Source of the DNA: Whitmania pigra
Taxonomy: Eukaryota > Annelida > Clitellata > Hirudinida > Haemopidae
NCBI GenBank assembly: GCA_021613335.1
Contig: JAJTWR010000266.1
Coordinates: 4,298,501 to 4,362,500 of the forward strand
Reading direction: 5' to 3'
Length of the DNA: 64,000 nucleotides
The translations under genes and the position numbers were made by a program. The first letter of the stretch is position 1; the number at the start of each line of letters is the position of its first letter. Positions 1 through 12,880 of this stretch are shown one piece after another. Under the pieces are notes generated by a model. It saw only the letters and a list, made by a program, of their open reading frames with translations, searched no databases and was not told the origin of the DNA.

Positions 1-3000
1 GCCTTTCAACAATGTCAACAAGAGCTGGAGCCGTCCTAGGGTAATCTCGAACAAACTTATCAATGGGAGCTTTAAGGTCGGAGGCTGGAATGCACACAAA
101 GCCTTGAGTCAAAGCTAATTTTCAAGGCTAAATTTATGATTTCAAAATCCTCAACATTCATCATATATTTAATTTATTTATTGCACTATTATCAGAATTA
201 TTTATGATAATTTATAATAAGAAGAACTATGATTTCAAATAAGTCTCAAGTTATGAATTGTAGCTCCCTTACATATTGTGACACTTATTTTTGGATCTCT
301 TGTGAGGTAGTCAACAACAGGCTCTGAAACATATCCAGCTCCCAGAAGCAAAACCCTCTTGTTGATTTCTTTGTATGCTGTGGTAGCAGCCATCTTCTTG
401 CTAAATAATGTAATGAAGTAGCTCATGCAAGCTAAAGATGCAACATTAAACAAATTTATTAATAGTAATAACAATTTAACCTTTTCTGCTCCCTCAAATC
501 TTTAATGTACTCAAAGTTTGGAGTCAGACGTCCATTTGATGTTATGACAGCCTAAAGTTATTCATTAATCCAGCAATTATGCACTAGTTGTTTTAATCAA
601 AGAACTTGTAAAAAGATTAGCTAACATTTCTGACAACATCATCAGCTTTGAATTCTTCAAAGGGTGTTCTAGCATCAGATTTGAGCTAAAATTATTTTAT
701 TATTTAGTTATTGGTTCCATCAGAAACCATTAAATAATGGTTAAAACAAACATAATAATTACAATTTCATGAATGTGGGGCATGAGGAGATCTCCAAAAA
801 ACTCAGTGGATTCTCTTGGAAGCTGAGCAGGCATATTGTCAATGGAGCAGACCAAGACTCCATCACCAGAGAAGCTGAAAATGTATTTTATATTTTGTAC
901 CAGCATTGTCAGTCAAACAATAGCAAAGTAAAACTTAATAAAATTGGTAAAGAGTACATTTGAAGAAGATGTACAACATTCGACCTGATGGGGGCGATCT
1001 GATGCAAATTAATCAATCAATGTTACAAGAATTTTTGGAATGTTGCTGTGAATCACTAATAAGCTTTAAATATGTAACTATAAAATTACTTTTTGACTGA
1101 ATGTTGGAGATTAAAGACATTTAAGTATCATTATTACCAAAATTATCATAAACACAATTATATTAAATGATCTCATTGGCACACAAGTTTCATTACCTTT
1201 CATGTTCGATGTGCTGCTCAGCATCATAAAGTTCAAAGGGATGATTAATGGTGGTGCATTCAGTCATGAACTGGATAGAACCACCAGGATCGGCAGAAAT
1301 GTCGCAGATGGCAAGCAGTCGATGGGGAAGATGGGGACATCCTGGACTCTTCTCCAGATAGGGGGTGGGTTGATGACGGAGAAGGGTCTTAGCATCGGGA
1401 ATAGTGATGAGCCTTGGAGCACCAGGGGCATAATATATGCCGTTGACAATAACAGAAGCATAGGGGGCAATCTGATGCAAATTAATCAATCAACGTTATA
1501 AGAATCTTTGGAATGTTGCTGTGAATCACTAATAAGCTTTAAATATGTAACTATAAAATTACTTTTTGGCTGAATGTTGAAGCATATTTCTCTGGGAACT
1601 GATTAAATTCATCTTTGTCAAAACCTCCATCCAACTTTCTTACCAAATTATCTTCCTTGTCAACAACACATGCATACACTTTGTTGAGTGCTGAAATGGT
1701 TTAACCATATAATGTTTAGCTTATTATTAATGTAGCCTTAATCTTTAATGAAAAGGTTATGCTAAGTAGTTATTTTAGACAAAAATACATAACGCAACTT
1801 ACATCCATGTTTGGCAACTTTTGGCAAGTGCTCAACACTTACATATTCATGGGGAAGATTTCTGAATATTTCTTGGGCTCCCTTTCAAGTGAAAATTAGA
1901 AATCAGTTTGTACTTGAACCAATTAAGAAAAAATCTGTCTATACAAGAAAGAACTGAATAAATTATAATTAATTGCAAAAGCAAAATGTCTGGCCTTAAC
2001 AGCTTTGACTCAGTGACATATTAATAGTAAATGAAAGTTAATGGAGTCAGTCCTTACACCACTTCAACTTTATTCATATTAATAACTTCACATTATAAAA
2101 AGACTGAATTGATTTTAGAATTATTAAACATTTTTCTAAGTTATTTCTTATTAAAATTATGTCTCATCACCTGTGAAACATTGCCAGTTCCTGTGAAAAC
2201 AAAAGTCAAAGGTCCGATGGACTTTGGCATTAGACCGAGCGCAATTTCATATCCTGCATCACGAATTGCTGCCTGAGCAACATAGCTGCTCCTGTAGTTA
2301 TGAGGAGGACCAATGTGCTACAATGCAAAACGTATATTGATATTAACGGTCGTGACTAAAATTGTAATGAAAAACAAACCATGAATGGAGTATGATGACC
2401 AAGAGCCAATAGTCTAAGACCTAGCCCATGAAGAATGTTTATCATCCCTGCTACTCCAGCATATTTTCCAAATGCAACCATTCTCCTTCCTTCACTATTC
2501 ACCATTTTTTCATAATCGATCAACCTGATGTTCTGACAAATAAAGTTTGACTCTGAGTATAGCAATCAGAATGTTTGCTTATTAAAAATAAACCATGACA
2601 ATGCATGGCCTTTCTAAAAGTAATTTTATTAGGTACATTTTTCAAAAATAATTGTAAAAATACTCCTTTGAATGACAACATGGAAAAATAAAACTACTTT
2701 GTTAAGAATGTCATCAAGGAGTGGCATGTTGGCTTCCTGAGCTTTGATGGTGTGTGAGAAGAACACATAAGTTTTATTGGGGATTAAATTTTCAATTGGA
2801 ACTGTCTTAACACCGATGATGACTGGAGCATCACTGATATCTTCCTGGACAATGGCTCCTCTATTTTCATATTCCTATGTTAACATCATTTAAATTATTA
2901 ATCAACATGAAGGTTTTTAAGTTACTTTACAATAAAGTGTTTCACGTTAAAATAAAGTACAAAACTTATCCTACTAATAAATCTTTAATTCACATTAATC

Positions 3001-3292
3001 TAATGTGATAATATTGATTGCTTGATAACATGCATATGTTGGTAACTTTTAACTCATAAATCTACCAAGCAAAATTCACCTGTAGAGCAAAGGCTCTCCT
3101 GTTGGAAGGTTGAACAATGACTTTGACTCCTTCCTTTACCAGCTGGCTGACCTGGTTGGGGGAAAGTGGTGCTCTTCTTTCCCAAAGTGAATTATCCTCT
3201 CTCCTTATTGCCAAAACCTTTGACTCGCCTGTGCTTTTCCATCTAACGCCAGACAAATAACGGATTTTTTTTGTAGCGATGTTCCTCAACAT
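1..3292 (-). CDS. AASS: Alpha-aminoadipic semialdehyde synthase (LKR/SDH), 5' part, 12 exons, incomplete
   Basis: Bifunctional mitochondrial enzyme of lysine breakdown: lysine-ketoglutarate reductase makes saccharopine, saccharopine dehydrogenase splits it. Exons on the minus strand: 3080-3292, 2698-2874, 2380-2532, 2171-2317, 1803-1881, 1563-1690, 1197-1471, 763-874, 626-685, 481-551, 273-400, 1-114 (continues outside). All junctions are GT-AG and the phases join into about 552 residues of the roughly 930 usual in animals. Seen: a basic, Arg/Lys-rich N-terminus ([15 protein letters not shown]) like a mitochondrial presequence; the LKR landmarks [35 protein letters not shown] and [20 protein letters not shown]; then the linker and the start of the SDH Rossmann fold ([17 protein letters not shown]). 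The remaining SDH exons lie left of the window. No break was seen. A copy of intron 6 lies in intron 7. Confidence 0.97.
990..1109. repeat. Second copy of AASS intron 6 with flanking splice sites
   Basis: The 120 bases here match 1463-1582 with about six mismatches by eye. The source copy holds the last bases of exon 6, all of intron 6 and the first bases of exon 7. This copy lies in intron 7 and so carries an intact-looking donor and acceptor with hardly any exon. It looks like a recent local duplication. Confidence 0.9.
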
Positions 3293-5059
3293 GCTGAATG
3301 TGCCCTACTTGTTTGTCTCTAAAATATTAATTAGAACAGATCACTTCGATAGTTTACGATCACTGAAGCTGCAGATAAAATGTTACAGCTAATTATTGAA
3401 TGAATATTTCGATAAGGTGCCTCTAAAATCAAACGTGTTCAATGGGTCCTTGACACAAAGCAGTGGTCCCGTCAATTGGCTAGCTTATGCGCAATTACTC
3501 TGAACTTCCTCCATGACAACTCCGCATTAATATCATAAGTTGTTAGACTTTTAATAACATTTGGCCTACCAAAATTATATCTGTAAAAGTTTGCAGTTTG
3601 TCTCTATATCATCCAAATCTCCCTTGGCAAACAACAAACACGCCGCGCCACATCAACACACTCGATCTACAATACCGGTGCCTTATATAGCCAACCAATC
3701 AAAAAGAAGACAGCTAACACGGCCCACTATGCTTTTTGTTTGAAACAAGTTAGAGCTTTGTAAAGGAATCCTGAAATGTATGAACCTTTCAGGACAGCAG
3801 TTTTGTTGTTCAAGCTAATTTATTTTAACATCCAATATAACCATGACAGCAAAAACACGAATACGAAGAAACATTAACTCTACTTAAAAACAAGGTGCAT
3901 CAATTATAACTTGTTAATGCTGCTTAAATATATTTTTAATTAGCTCCCAAATGTTTTCGACATGGCGCTGCTATGGGTCAGAAGCAAAGGTAAAAGCACA
4001 CTCTTTTTTCCGCACAGGTAGATTGCAGGTAAAACCCTTTGTTAGATCTGCAAGATATGAAGCGTCCAAAACAGGGTTTAAGATGAAAACTAGGGCGAAG
4101 GTGTTGAACTTGTTATAATCGTAATAATTCAAATAACGATAATTCAATCGACTATTTTATTCGATTGTATCGCTCCAGGGAATCCTCCAGGCCTTAGACC
4201 TTGTGCTAACATTGCTAAAAATTAAAAATCTGGTACTTTGTGCTTTAACACGACGCAAGGCCACAACGATGCTAAAGTTCTATGATAAATAAAAAAAACA
4301 AACTCGAATTCAAATATGTATGACTCTATATCGAAGTAGTTTTAGGGTCTCGGGCAAATGGAGTGGCTGGAGTCTCACGAAAGTCTTTATCATAACTCTT
4401 TGTTTTTCCTAATTCATCAGCCTAATAACATGAGATGAAAACTTTGGTCTAGATATTTTGCATGTCCTTGGACAAAATCAAAAAGCTGTGATTAAAATAA
4501 TAAAGCCGAAATAAATTAACACTATGTCTGGCTTTAGCAAATATTGAATAAATTATGCCTTTGTCTTGCCATTCTTCTTGCCAGCTCAGCTGCTTTCAGT
4601 AATTTTTGAAATTATTGAATGAATGCGTTCTCGTTTATCTCGGGCTAGCCAATTTTCGAGACACACACCTACTTTTACGTATGACCTTGAACTTAAGAGA
4701 AGTCTTCAAAATAACAGCTTGTTAATACAGAGCTTCACTTATTTCTCCGTTTAGTCTTATTTCAATGATTTTAAAAATTTTCTTTAATTTTGCAAGTAAT
4801 CTAATAACGGTTATGTATATATCCGAACAACTGTCACTAGCACAAATATTGGTGTTAAACAACTTTTCGAATTAGCGTGCCTGCTCCATGCAAATAATCT
4901 CATTATTAAACGGACTTTAATGTCCTCAGCATAACTTGATGATTAGGACAAGAACATGAATATATTCTCAAGTATAATACATATACAATTTATACATCCG
5001 AGGAGATTTTATCGATTCTAGCAGGGACATCATTTCAGTTTTTCCAATGAAGACAAACG

Positions 5060-5170
5060 CTCGCACAATTTGAGAAGACGACGTTTTTTTGCTTCTACCC
5101 AAAATTCAAGGGGGTGGACAAACCCTCATGAAATATGAGAAGACGACATTTTTTGCACCTATTCTAGACA
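5060..5170. repeat. Dispersed repeat copy 1
   Basis: Contains the pattern G-rich run, CAAACCCTC, about 20 bases, then ACGAC followed by TTTTTTGC and a CTA/TCTA ending. Part of the unit is repeated within this copy. Related copies lie at about 6120-6232 and, inverted, at 24074-24120. Probably the end of an uncharacterised transposable element. Confidence 0.6.
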
Positions 5171-6119
5171 TTGCTCCCCCCCTCCCCCAAATTACACAAG
5201 AAAATTTATCTTTGAAAGGATAAACACCTAAATAAAGCTCATCCAAAATTAAATTTCCTTTTGAAGAAAATTAATAAAAACCTAAACCATCGAAAAAAAT
5301 TCCGGGTTTGCCGTTAGGTTTTATCGTAAACAAATCTTCTACTAGAGCCATTTTCTTCAGGGCAGTTTCTAGAATTGTTCGACAGAAATGTTATCAAAAA
5401 AGTCATTGCCGCGTTAGTTAGAGCAAGGGCAATATGAGGATCATATACAGGTCACGGCTGAGTTACAATTTTGCAAATCATGAACCCTTGCCGACCGTGG
5501 CCGATGCAGTATAAATAATTTATAGATTTTAAATATATACATGGTGAACGGAAAGTAACTCCCCTATTTACAATACTTATAATTTTGTTTATATTTTGTA
5601 TTGTAATGTCTTTTTATGTTATTTGAATATATTCCATGCAATGTGGGAATTAAATCTATTTTCGTTCCTTTTCGTTTTCTTTTCAGATCGATTATTTTGT
5701 GCAAATTTGAAATGAAATGTTTTTTATACAGATCGATTATTTTGTAAGTTGTACACAAATAGAACTAGACGTCTACTCTTACCCTACGTGCCCATATAGC
5801 GGCACATTACGAAGTTTGGAGATCCGATGGGCAGGTGCAAAGATGGTTGAGGACCATTAAGAGAAAAATATGTTCAAGTTGACTCAAGTCATGCAAAATG
5901 AACCGCTATATTACAGGATTGGTGGCTGATACTCGAAGAAGAAGGTCGTCCTTTCATTTTCAGTAATCCGGGGTTGTGCTAGCTGTGCAAGAAATGTTTA
6001 CGCCCAAAAAGTCGATAAGCAAAATAATTCGATAAGCAGCAAGGAAAAATGGTTTCTCCTCTCATTGTGCATGAACTGTGCTTTAAAATGAGCTCAAATG
6101 GCCAGGGACATAGTTTCAG

Positions 6120-6232
6120 CTTTTTCCAAAGGAGGGGGGCAAACCCTCGTACAGCCTCAGAAAACGACTTTTTTGCTTCTAGCCAAAATTTAAGGGGTGA
6201 GTGCAAACCCTCTTAAACCTTTCTTTTGCGTC
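6120..6232. repeat. Dispersed repeat copy 2
   Basis: Same pattern as the copy at 5060-5170: G-rich run, CAAACCCTC, ACGACTTTTTTGC, TCTAG, and again a second, weaker half-unit (CAAACCCTC...TTTTGCGTCTAG). Same orientation as copy 1, about 1 kb away. Confidence 0.6.
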
Positions 6233-7602
6233 TAGTCTATAATCAGGGAGAAGGCGTTTTTCTTTTATTTTTATTCCCACCAAAATCGTGTCAATGTAAA
6301 TGGCATGCTTGGAAGACTGAGAAGTTCTTACTGAGTTTAACATAATATAACATTAATTTATAGTGGTTTAAAGAGATTAATGTTTGTGTGATAAACCACT
6401 CCTACTTTTTAATCAATATCCATATTTCGATAACCATTTGTGGTGGTGGAATAATATTACATATGTTATCTGAAGTTTGTTCATAAAAAATGTCGTCAGC
6501 CAGTGCTGTAAACTTATGGCGTCGCGCCTTACGACTTTCGCCATAAATCATAAATTAGTTGGGGTGTCAATTCTGACAAGCTAAATTATCAGGTAAAAAA
6601 TATCATCACCCCTTGTGACTCTAGCATTTTAAAATCAGTCGATGTAGGGTAGAAAATTTCCTAAGTGTGTGTGAGTGTATCTTACTAACATCAATTTTAT
6701 AACTAGATGATTAGGACGGATCGTCCTATTACAGCGGCAAAGTAAGTGGTGGAATAACGGCAAACAATTTCATACTAAGAACAAGGTCATTAATCATTAT
6801 CTTATAAATAATAAAAAATTTTGATGCCGAAATATCTCCTAATTTACTGGGGCTGCATTATGATCAATTAATCAGTAAAGAATTTACGAGTTATTGTTAC
6901 TACTTATGAATTACATAAATTTACAAAATCAAGGGTCAAACTGTACCAGATTTAGTTCATAATCAATATTATCGTATATCAAAGTAAATCTTTTATTGAA
7001 ACAGCATTGCGAGTATCTCCTGCTACTGTGATCTAAGTTATTTTTGTTTTGTTTGTTACATCCCAATTCAATTCTCTTCTTGATTAACTCTGGGCTTTTG
7101 ATAGGTTGATTTTCCAATAAAATATAGATTTTTGTTAACATATTGCCAAAAAATTGTTCTTTGAGATCGCGTCGTAATACTTCTAAACTTCACACTACTT
7201 CAGTATTCATATCTTGTAAATAATAAAGCAATGATATTAGCCTCTCAAATTATCTGAACAATCAACTGAAAGATAACCAACTAATTTTTTGCTTTGTTAG
7301 GTATCCCTTTGGCTAATTGTTAGTTATTCATTCATTGTCACTGAATGAACCATTGGATAATTCGCGGAAGAAATGAATAAAGTTAAGAAGCGTGCCGTTT
7401 TCATTAATTGTGTGCTACTTAAAAAAGGGTTCAGAGTCGGGTCGATAGATTTTGTTATTGTTAATAGCGGTGCCGCCATTTATTGCTGCGCGATATCTGT
7501 GATGGGATTCCCTACTTGTTTTTTATACTGAGTTGTGTTGTTGTTTACAATAGTTGATCATGCCTGTTTCGGTAATTATTTTGTAAGTTATAACGCATCA
7601 AC

Positions 7603-10600
7603 ATGAACTCTAATAAACCTATGCCCATGAGATTATTTTCGACTTGGGAGGTCGATAAAACTACACCCAGCTGTATTCCGAGGTAATTGTTGTCCATTTT
7701 CCATGGAGTACTGTTACACGTAGGGTTGTAAGTCATGAAATTATTTTCAGGCTTTGTTGTTTAACACTGACGAGACTTGTAGTGGAGAAAGCCTTGGAAA
7801 GTGACGTGCAGAATCAATGTATTGTTGTGGCACTCAAAATGCAGGTTAGTTCGATTTTAAGTTCAGATTTATTAGGTAGGTTGTGGTTATCAACTACATG
7901 TGATTTCTTAAATGCATGGTATAATCTTGATTTCTAAGTTGCCACACTTACTGAATCACAGTAATTTGCCTGTTAACATTACAAAAACAAAAATTCTGAA
8001 AATAATTTTATGATTATAACAATGGTAACATTTAATCATTAAATTAAATGCATACTTTAAAGTATATGAATTTGTGTTTACTTTAGAGTCAGTGCTTCAG
8101 AAACATTTGTAAAATTGCTAAAGATAGCTTGGATTTGATGTGTTATTTAGCAAGGTTTCAATAAGTCAAATATTTTTAATGAGCAGGTTGTTTTACATAT
8201 AACTATTGCCTCAATGCATCTCTAAAAATGATTTGTGCTAAAAATCAAGGATGCCATTCAAATGTGGCTATTTTATTTTTATTATTTTAATCTTGAATTG
8301 GATTCTTTTGGATAAAAATGCTTTTTTACTTAACATCCATTAATTTTTATATTATGCAAGAATTGTTTGGATGTGATAAAAATGGAATGTTTTAACATTA
8401 TTGAACCACAAAAAAAGTACTATGATACCACTACTACTACTAGAAAGTGATGTTTGTTTCACATTCTAAAGCATTGTAGAAGAGGAATTCATTTGATTTC
8501 ATATCTGGGGAGCTCATCTGCCACACAACATTTTCCAAAACTGTTCTTGACTCAAACTTAATTTTATCCACAACCTGTCTCATCATATGAGCCAAGAACT
8601 TACTGCATCAGAAAATTCATTCTGGTGTGGCTGAAACTAATAAATGACACTTTATGAAAATGTTTATTTGAACATTCTCAAGATGTATTTGTTTTGTAAC
8701 TTATGTTTTTATTAATTACATTTACATGTTTCTTTTGTTCATCAGTTGACAGTTAGGGATACTTTAAAAATTCTCTTCTGTCGTCGTCATCATCATCATC
8801 ACCATTATCAGGAAATTACTGTGGATGCATTTTTATGTTTTTATCATGAATAGAAAGTATCATTATTGAGTTTGTAGTTTTTTATATGTCCACATTCATC
8901 GGTTGTTTATTTGCAATGCTAATTGCTCAATGATTTTATTTTGTTTTATTCCACCATCCAAGTTCCATCTCATTAGGATCTGCTTCTCTTTAAAACCAAC
9001 CTCATACATCAGGCATTCTTGTAGAGCATGTTAAGAGCATGTATCAGCCTAAACATGCTACAAGCATCCAATAAGAGAATCTCAAGCCATCAACTTGATT
9101 AATATTTTCAAATGAATGGATGATGCTTCCAGGTTATTTATGGTTGATATGCACTTCTGCAATTTATTATTGTTATAATTATTTTAATTATTATTTGTCT
9201 TTTACCATTGTCTTTATTATTGTTATTATTATTATTATTATTTGTATAATTTGCCATTGTTTTGGTTAATGGTTATTGTTATTAATATGCTGTTGTCATA
9301 ATTATCAACATAATCTTCTTATTATCTTTCTTAAAATTGTCCTTATATTTTATGTTTTATTTATATTTGTGACTAATCAAAAGCGTGGTCCTGATTTTCC
9401 AAGAAAAGCCTCATATTTAAATTAAATAGCTCTGAATAATATAGGAAATATTTGGTCTTGTACATCTGTCATAAAAACTAGGAACTTCATGTTGATCATC
9501 ATCATCATCATCATCTTCTTGGAAATGTGGCTTCTCTCTGAATGATTAAGTTCTTTCGATTAAATGTTGAAAGATGAATTGAAGGAAATAAATCCATTGA
9601 ATGACAGCACACCTACCTTGACTTGTTAAGTGTGTCCCTTCTATTAGGAATGCACCAAAGTGGATGACATAATGTGACCATGCCATTTGTTATCTGGGGG
9701 TTGATGGTGCTGTTGAACTTTTTATTTCAGAGTACCAAGAGGATACTGCGTTCTAACGAGATATCTCTTCCATCCAGTGGACTTCTCGACACTGAATTGG
9801 ATCTCTCCTTCTCCCTGCAGGTATTTACCACCCGATGAATCTTTCACCTGCATTCTTAATCGCCATGGTAATGGATTGTGATTATTTATTTTTTTGTTTT
9901 TGATGCCCAGTATCCACACTTCTTGAAGCGAGACTGCAATCATCTGCAGATTCTTCTTCAACGTCGCAAGAAATACAAGAACAGGACAATGCTTGGCTAC
10001 AAGGTTCAAGATTTGCACTCGTTGAACTCTCCTTCGTAACCTTATTATATATTTGGAGATGAACATCGATCTGATCTCTGAATGAGTGCATAAATTATTT
10101 TTACGTGAAATTCGATGAAATAAATAAATTTCCTTTTTGGAAATTAATGCGTAATTTTTCATAATTTTCCTTTTGAATGGAAGACTTTTAAATTTTCTAA
10201 ATTCATTTTAATGATTTTGTTTCTAAATTTAATGACTTAATTGATCAAACGCACATAATAAGAAAGTGTGCGAATTAGGTTTCTATAGCAATTTAACAAT
10301 TTGAACTTCTCATAATAGTTTCCACTCTTCATAGTAATTTCAAATTCTCTTAATAATTTCAGCTGCTCATAATATTCTCAACTGTTTTTGACCTTTTACC
10401 TCTCCTAGCAATCCCAGTGTTGTCATTGCTTTTTGCAGACCCTGGCAGCAGGTCAGGTCAACATGAGTCACGTGCTCCAGCACTCCTGCGACACCGAACT
10501 CCACCTCTTTCAGGAGGACAAGGATCGAACGAAACCGGTTGCCATGGTGATGGTGATGTCGTTGTCGAGTCAACCTGTCGATCACCTGGACAGGAGGCAG

Positions 10601-12747
10601 AACCTTCCAGCTGACGTGGGTTGGTTGGAACCTCTCGGAGTTGTTCGTCAGTTGTTGATAATTTACCTTTAGGGATGTTACAATTTTAAGAACATAACAA
10701 TTACTGTTTTATTACTCACTGACTCAATGCCAGAAATAGAAGCACTTAAAAAACCAGGAATTAAACCAAGGTTTGTAGTGGTCCCCAGCAATTTCAAATA
10801 CATTGTTGCAATGCATAACATTTTCTCGTTTGCAGGAGTTATTTGTTTATTTTTTAATTTATTATTATTACTACTACTAATAATAATTATATTATTATTT
10901 TTTTATTATCTCGAGAAACTGAGCTGTTTAGTCAGTAGACAATAATCAAGCGAATGTTTAGCTTGTTCATATTCTCGTTATTATAATGATGACGATAATA
11001 ATTAATTTACAAAGAGCCATGTGCATGGCTTCAGAGGCGCCACTGACAAGTTCAACGACCTCGGATGATTTTTGTTGTTTATTATTGTTGTTGTTGTTGT
11101 TGTTGTTGTGCAATGTTGGTTATTATTGTTGTTGTGCAATGTTGCTGTTGTTGTGGTTGTTGTTTATTGTTGTTGTTGCATATCGGTGCTGTTCAGTGAT
11201 GTGTTGTTTGAAGTGATTTTTACACCCGCTTTTTGTTTTCGAGTGTGCTTGATGATGATCCTGAAGTGCCGTCGGACAACAATACCTCAGAGAAGCTCTC
11301 CTGTCAGATGGACGTTCATGACGTTTGAGTGGCCTTTTAATTGATTTCCTAAAAACAAAACATTCACAATTACCGAGCTATTTTGGATATTGCATAATGT
11401 TAAACGTTTTAAAATGGCTGCTTGAGCTGGTAATTACAATTATGTCACTTTGATGACTTCGTTGTTGAAAATGGGATATTTCATTTATTTTCTAACATCA
11501 CTAAATCACGATTGTTGCCAGCATTTCTTCATGACATAAATTATCGCGCCAAATTAGTTATTGTGAATTACCACTGACTAGGAGCAGACGAGGATAGCTG
11601 TTGTAAACTAGGAGGCGTGATCAAAAGTAGCTGTTTTGGGATGCCTGATTTATTTAAATTATTAAATGCTCGTTTAATTAATTGGTTAAATCCATGATTT
11701 AATTAATTGAATACATGCATGATATAATTAATTGATTAAATACTTGGTTTAATTGAAATGATGGGAAAATGCTGTGGAGACAACAGCCTCAAGAAAGTAA
11801 CATAAAACAACAACACCAAGGTGAAAAGGAGGCGTGCTTGAAATGCATTTGTCCTCAACTTTCGGTGCTACTGGACCTTGTAATTTCATTCCATGTTTCA
11901 TTCGATCCATATTGCTGACCTCATCGTCATCGTCATCATGAAACCGAGGACATGAAATCAGCTGCTTCCTATTCGTAATCATTCATGTTCATCGACGTGA
12001 CGCATTCGTCATTCTGGTTTCGTCGGCATGTTTACATAACCATTGTCATCATCATCATCGTCGTCATCATCATCATCATCATCATTATCTTTACTTGTGC
12101 AGTCACTGTGGAAAATGTTCTGCATTTGATGGAAACAGCTCCAAAATGAAATTACGGATGACTGAACATAACGAAAGTTGTTTTTAACTTCTTTTTTTCC
12201 TTCTAGAAAATCTTCTCACACTAGGAATTTACTTCAGCTAGGAATTACTGGGATGATGATGATGATGATGATGACGAGGGTGTTTGGTGATGATGCTTTA
12301 ATGGTAGGGATGGTCGTATTGATTGATTGATTAGTAATTGATTAAGTGATTGATTAGTAGGCCACCGTTTCATTTGTGGTGGTGAAATATTATTGAGATC
12401 AAACAGCCAGTTGGTGTCTATGACGTACCACATCGTCTAATCATCATCGTCATCATCAGCATTATCTTCGTTAACCTCATAAAGTTTAATGCACAGACAT
12501 TTGCGAATTAGGAGCTTAAAGAAGTAAATTGGCGCCGAGGGTCTGCAATCGTTCTGAGTTTTAAAGGTGTACTTTCTCATGTTTTAAATCCAATTATAAT
12601 TGATGTTGTGATTAAGAGTTTTATTATGTACACACTGATTATTTTCATAAGTTCCTAATGGGATTTTACAATCATCACCACTATGACTCATACTATTACT
12701 AGCTAATGATGAAATAAAGCAGGACGACGACGACAACAACAATAATG

Positions 12748-12790
<43 letters not shown>

Positions 12791-12801
12791 TAATAATAAT
12801 A

Positions 12802-12832
<31 letters not shown>

Positions 12833-12834
12833 TG

Positions 12835-12880
<46 letters not shown>

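Larger units (their letters stand above)
3293..7602. other. Intergenic region between AASS and PACS; no gene recognised
   Basis: AASS and PACS start at opposite ends of this 4.3-kb stretch, so both promoters should lie here. The open frames present are short (at most about 75 codons), AT-biased and without recognisable domains. Two copies of a dispersed repeat sit near 5.06-5.17 kb and 6.13-6.23 kb. No RNA gene was recognised. Confidence 0.6.

Noticed and set aside
1202..1501. 99-codon plus-strand open frame
   Set aside because: Antisense of AASS exon 7, which has clear homology and splice sites on the minus strand.
5060..6232. Treating the 5.06-6.23 kb repeats as a complete transposon
   Set aside because: The two copies are in the same direction, no coding sequence or target duplication was found, and each copy is internally doubled. 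Kept as separate repeat copies.
9722..10162. 146-codon minus-strand open frame
   Set aside because: Antisense of PACS exons 3 and 4 and the intron between them.
10986..11344. Poly-Leu/Val open frames that look like membrane proteins
   Set aside because: Translations of the TTG microsatellite in a PACS intron.
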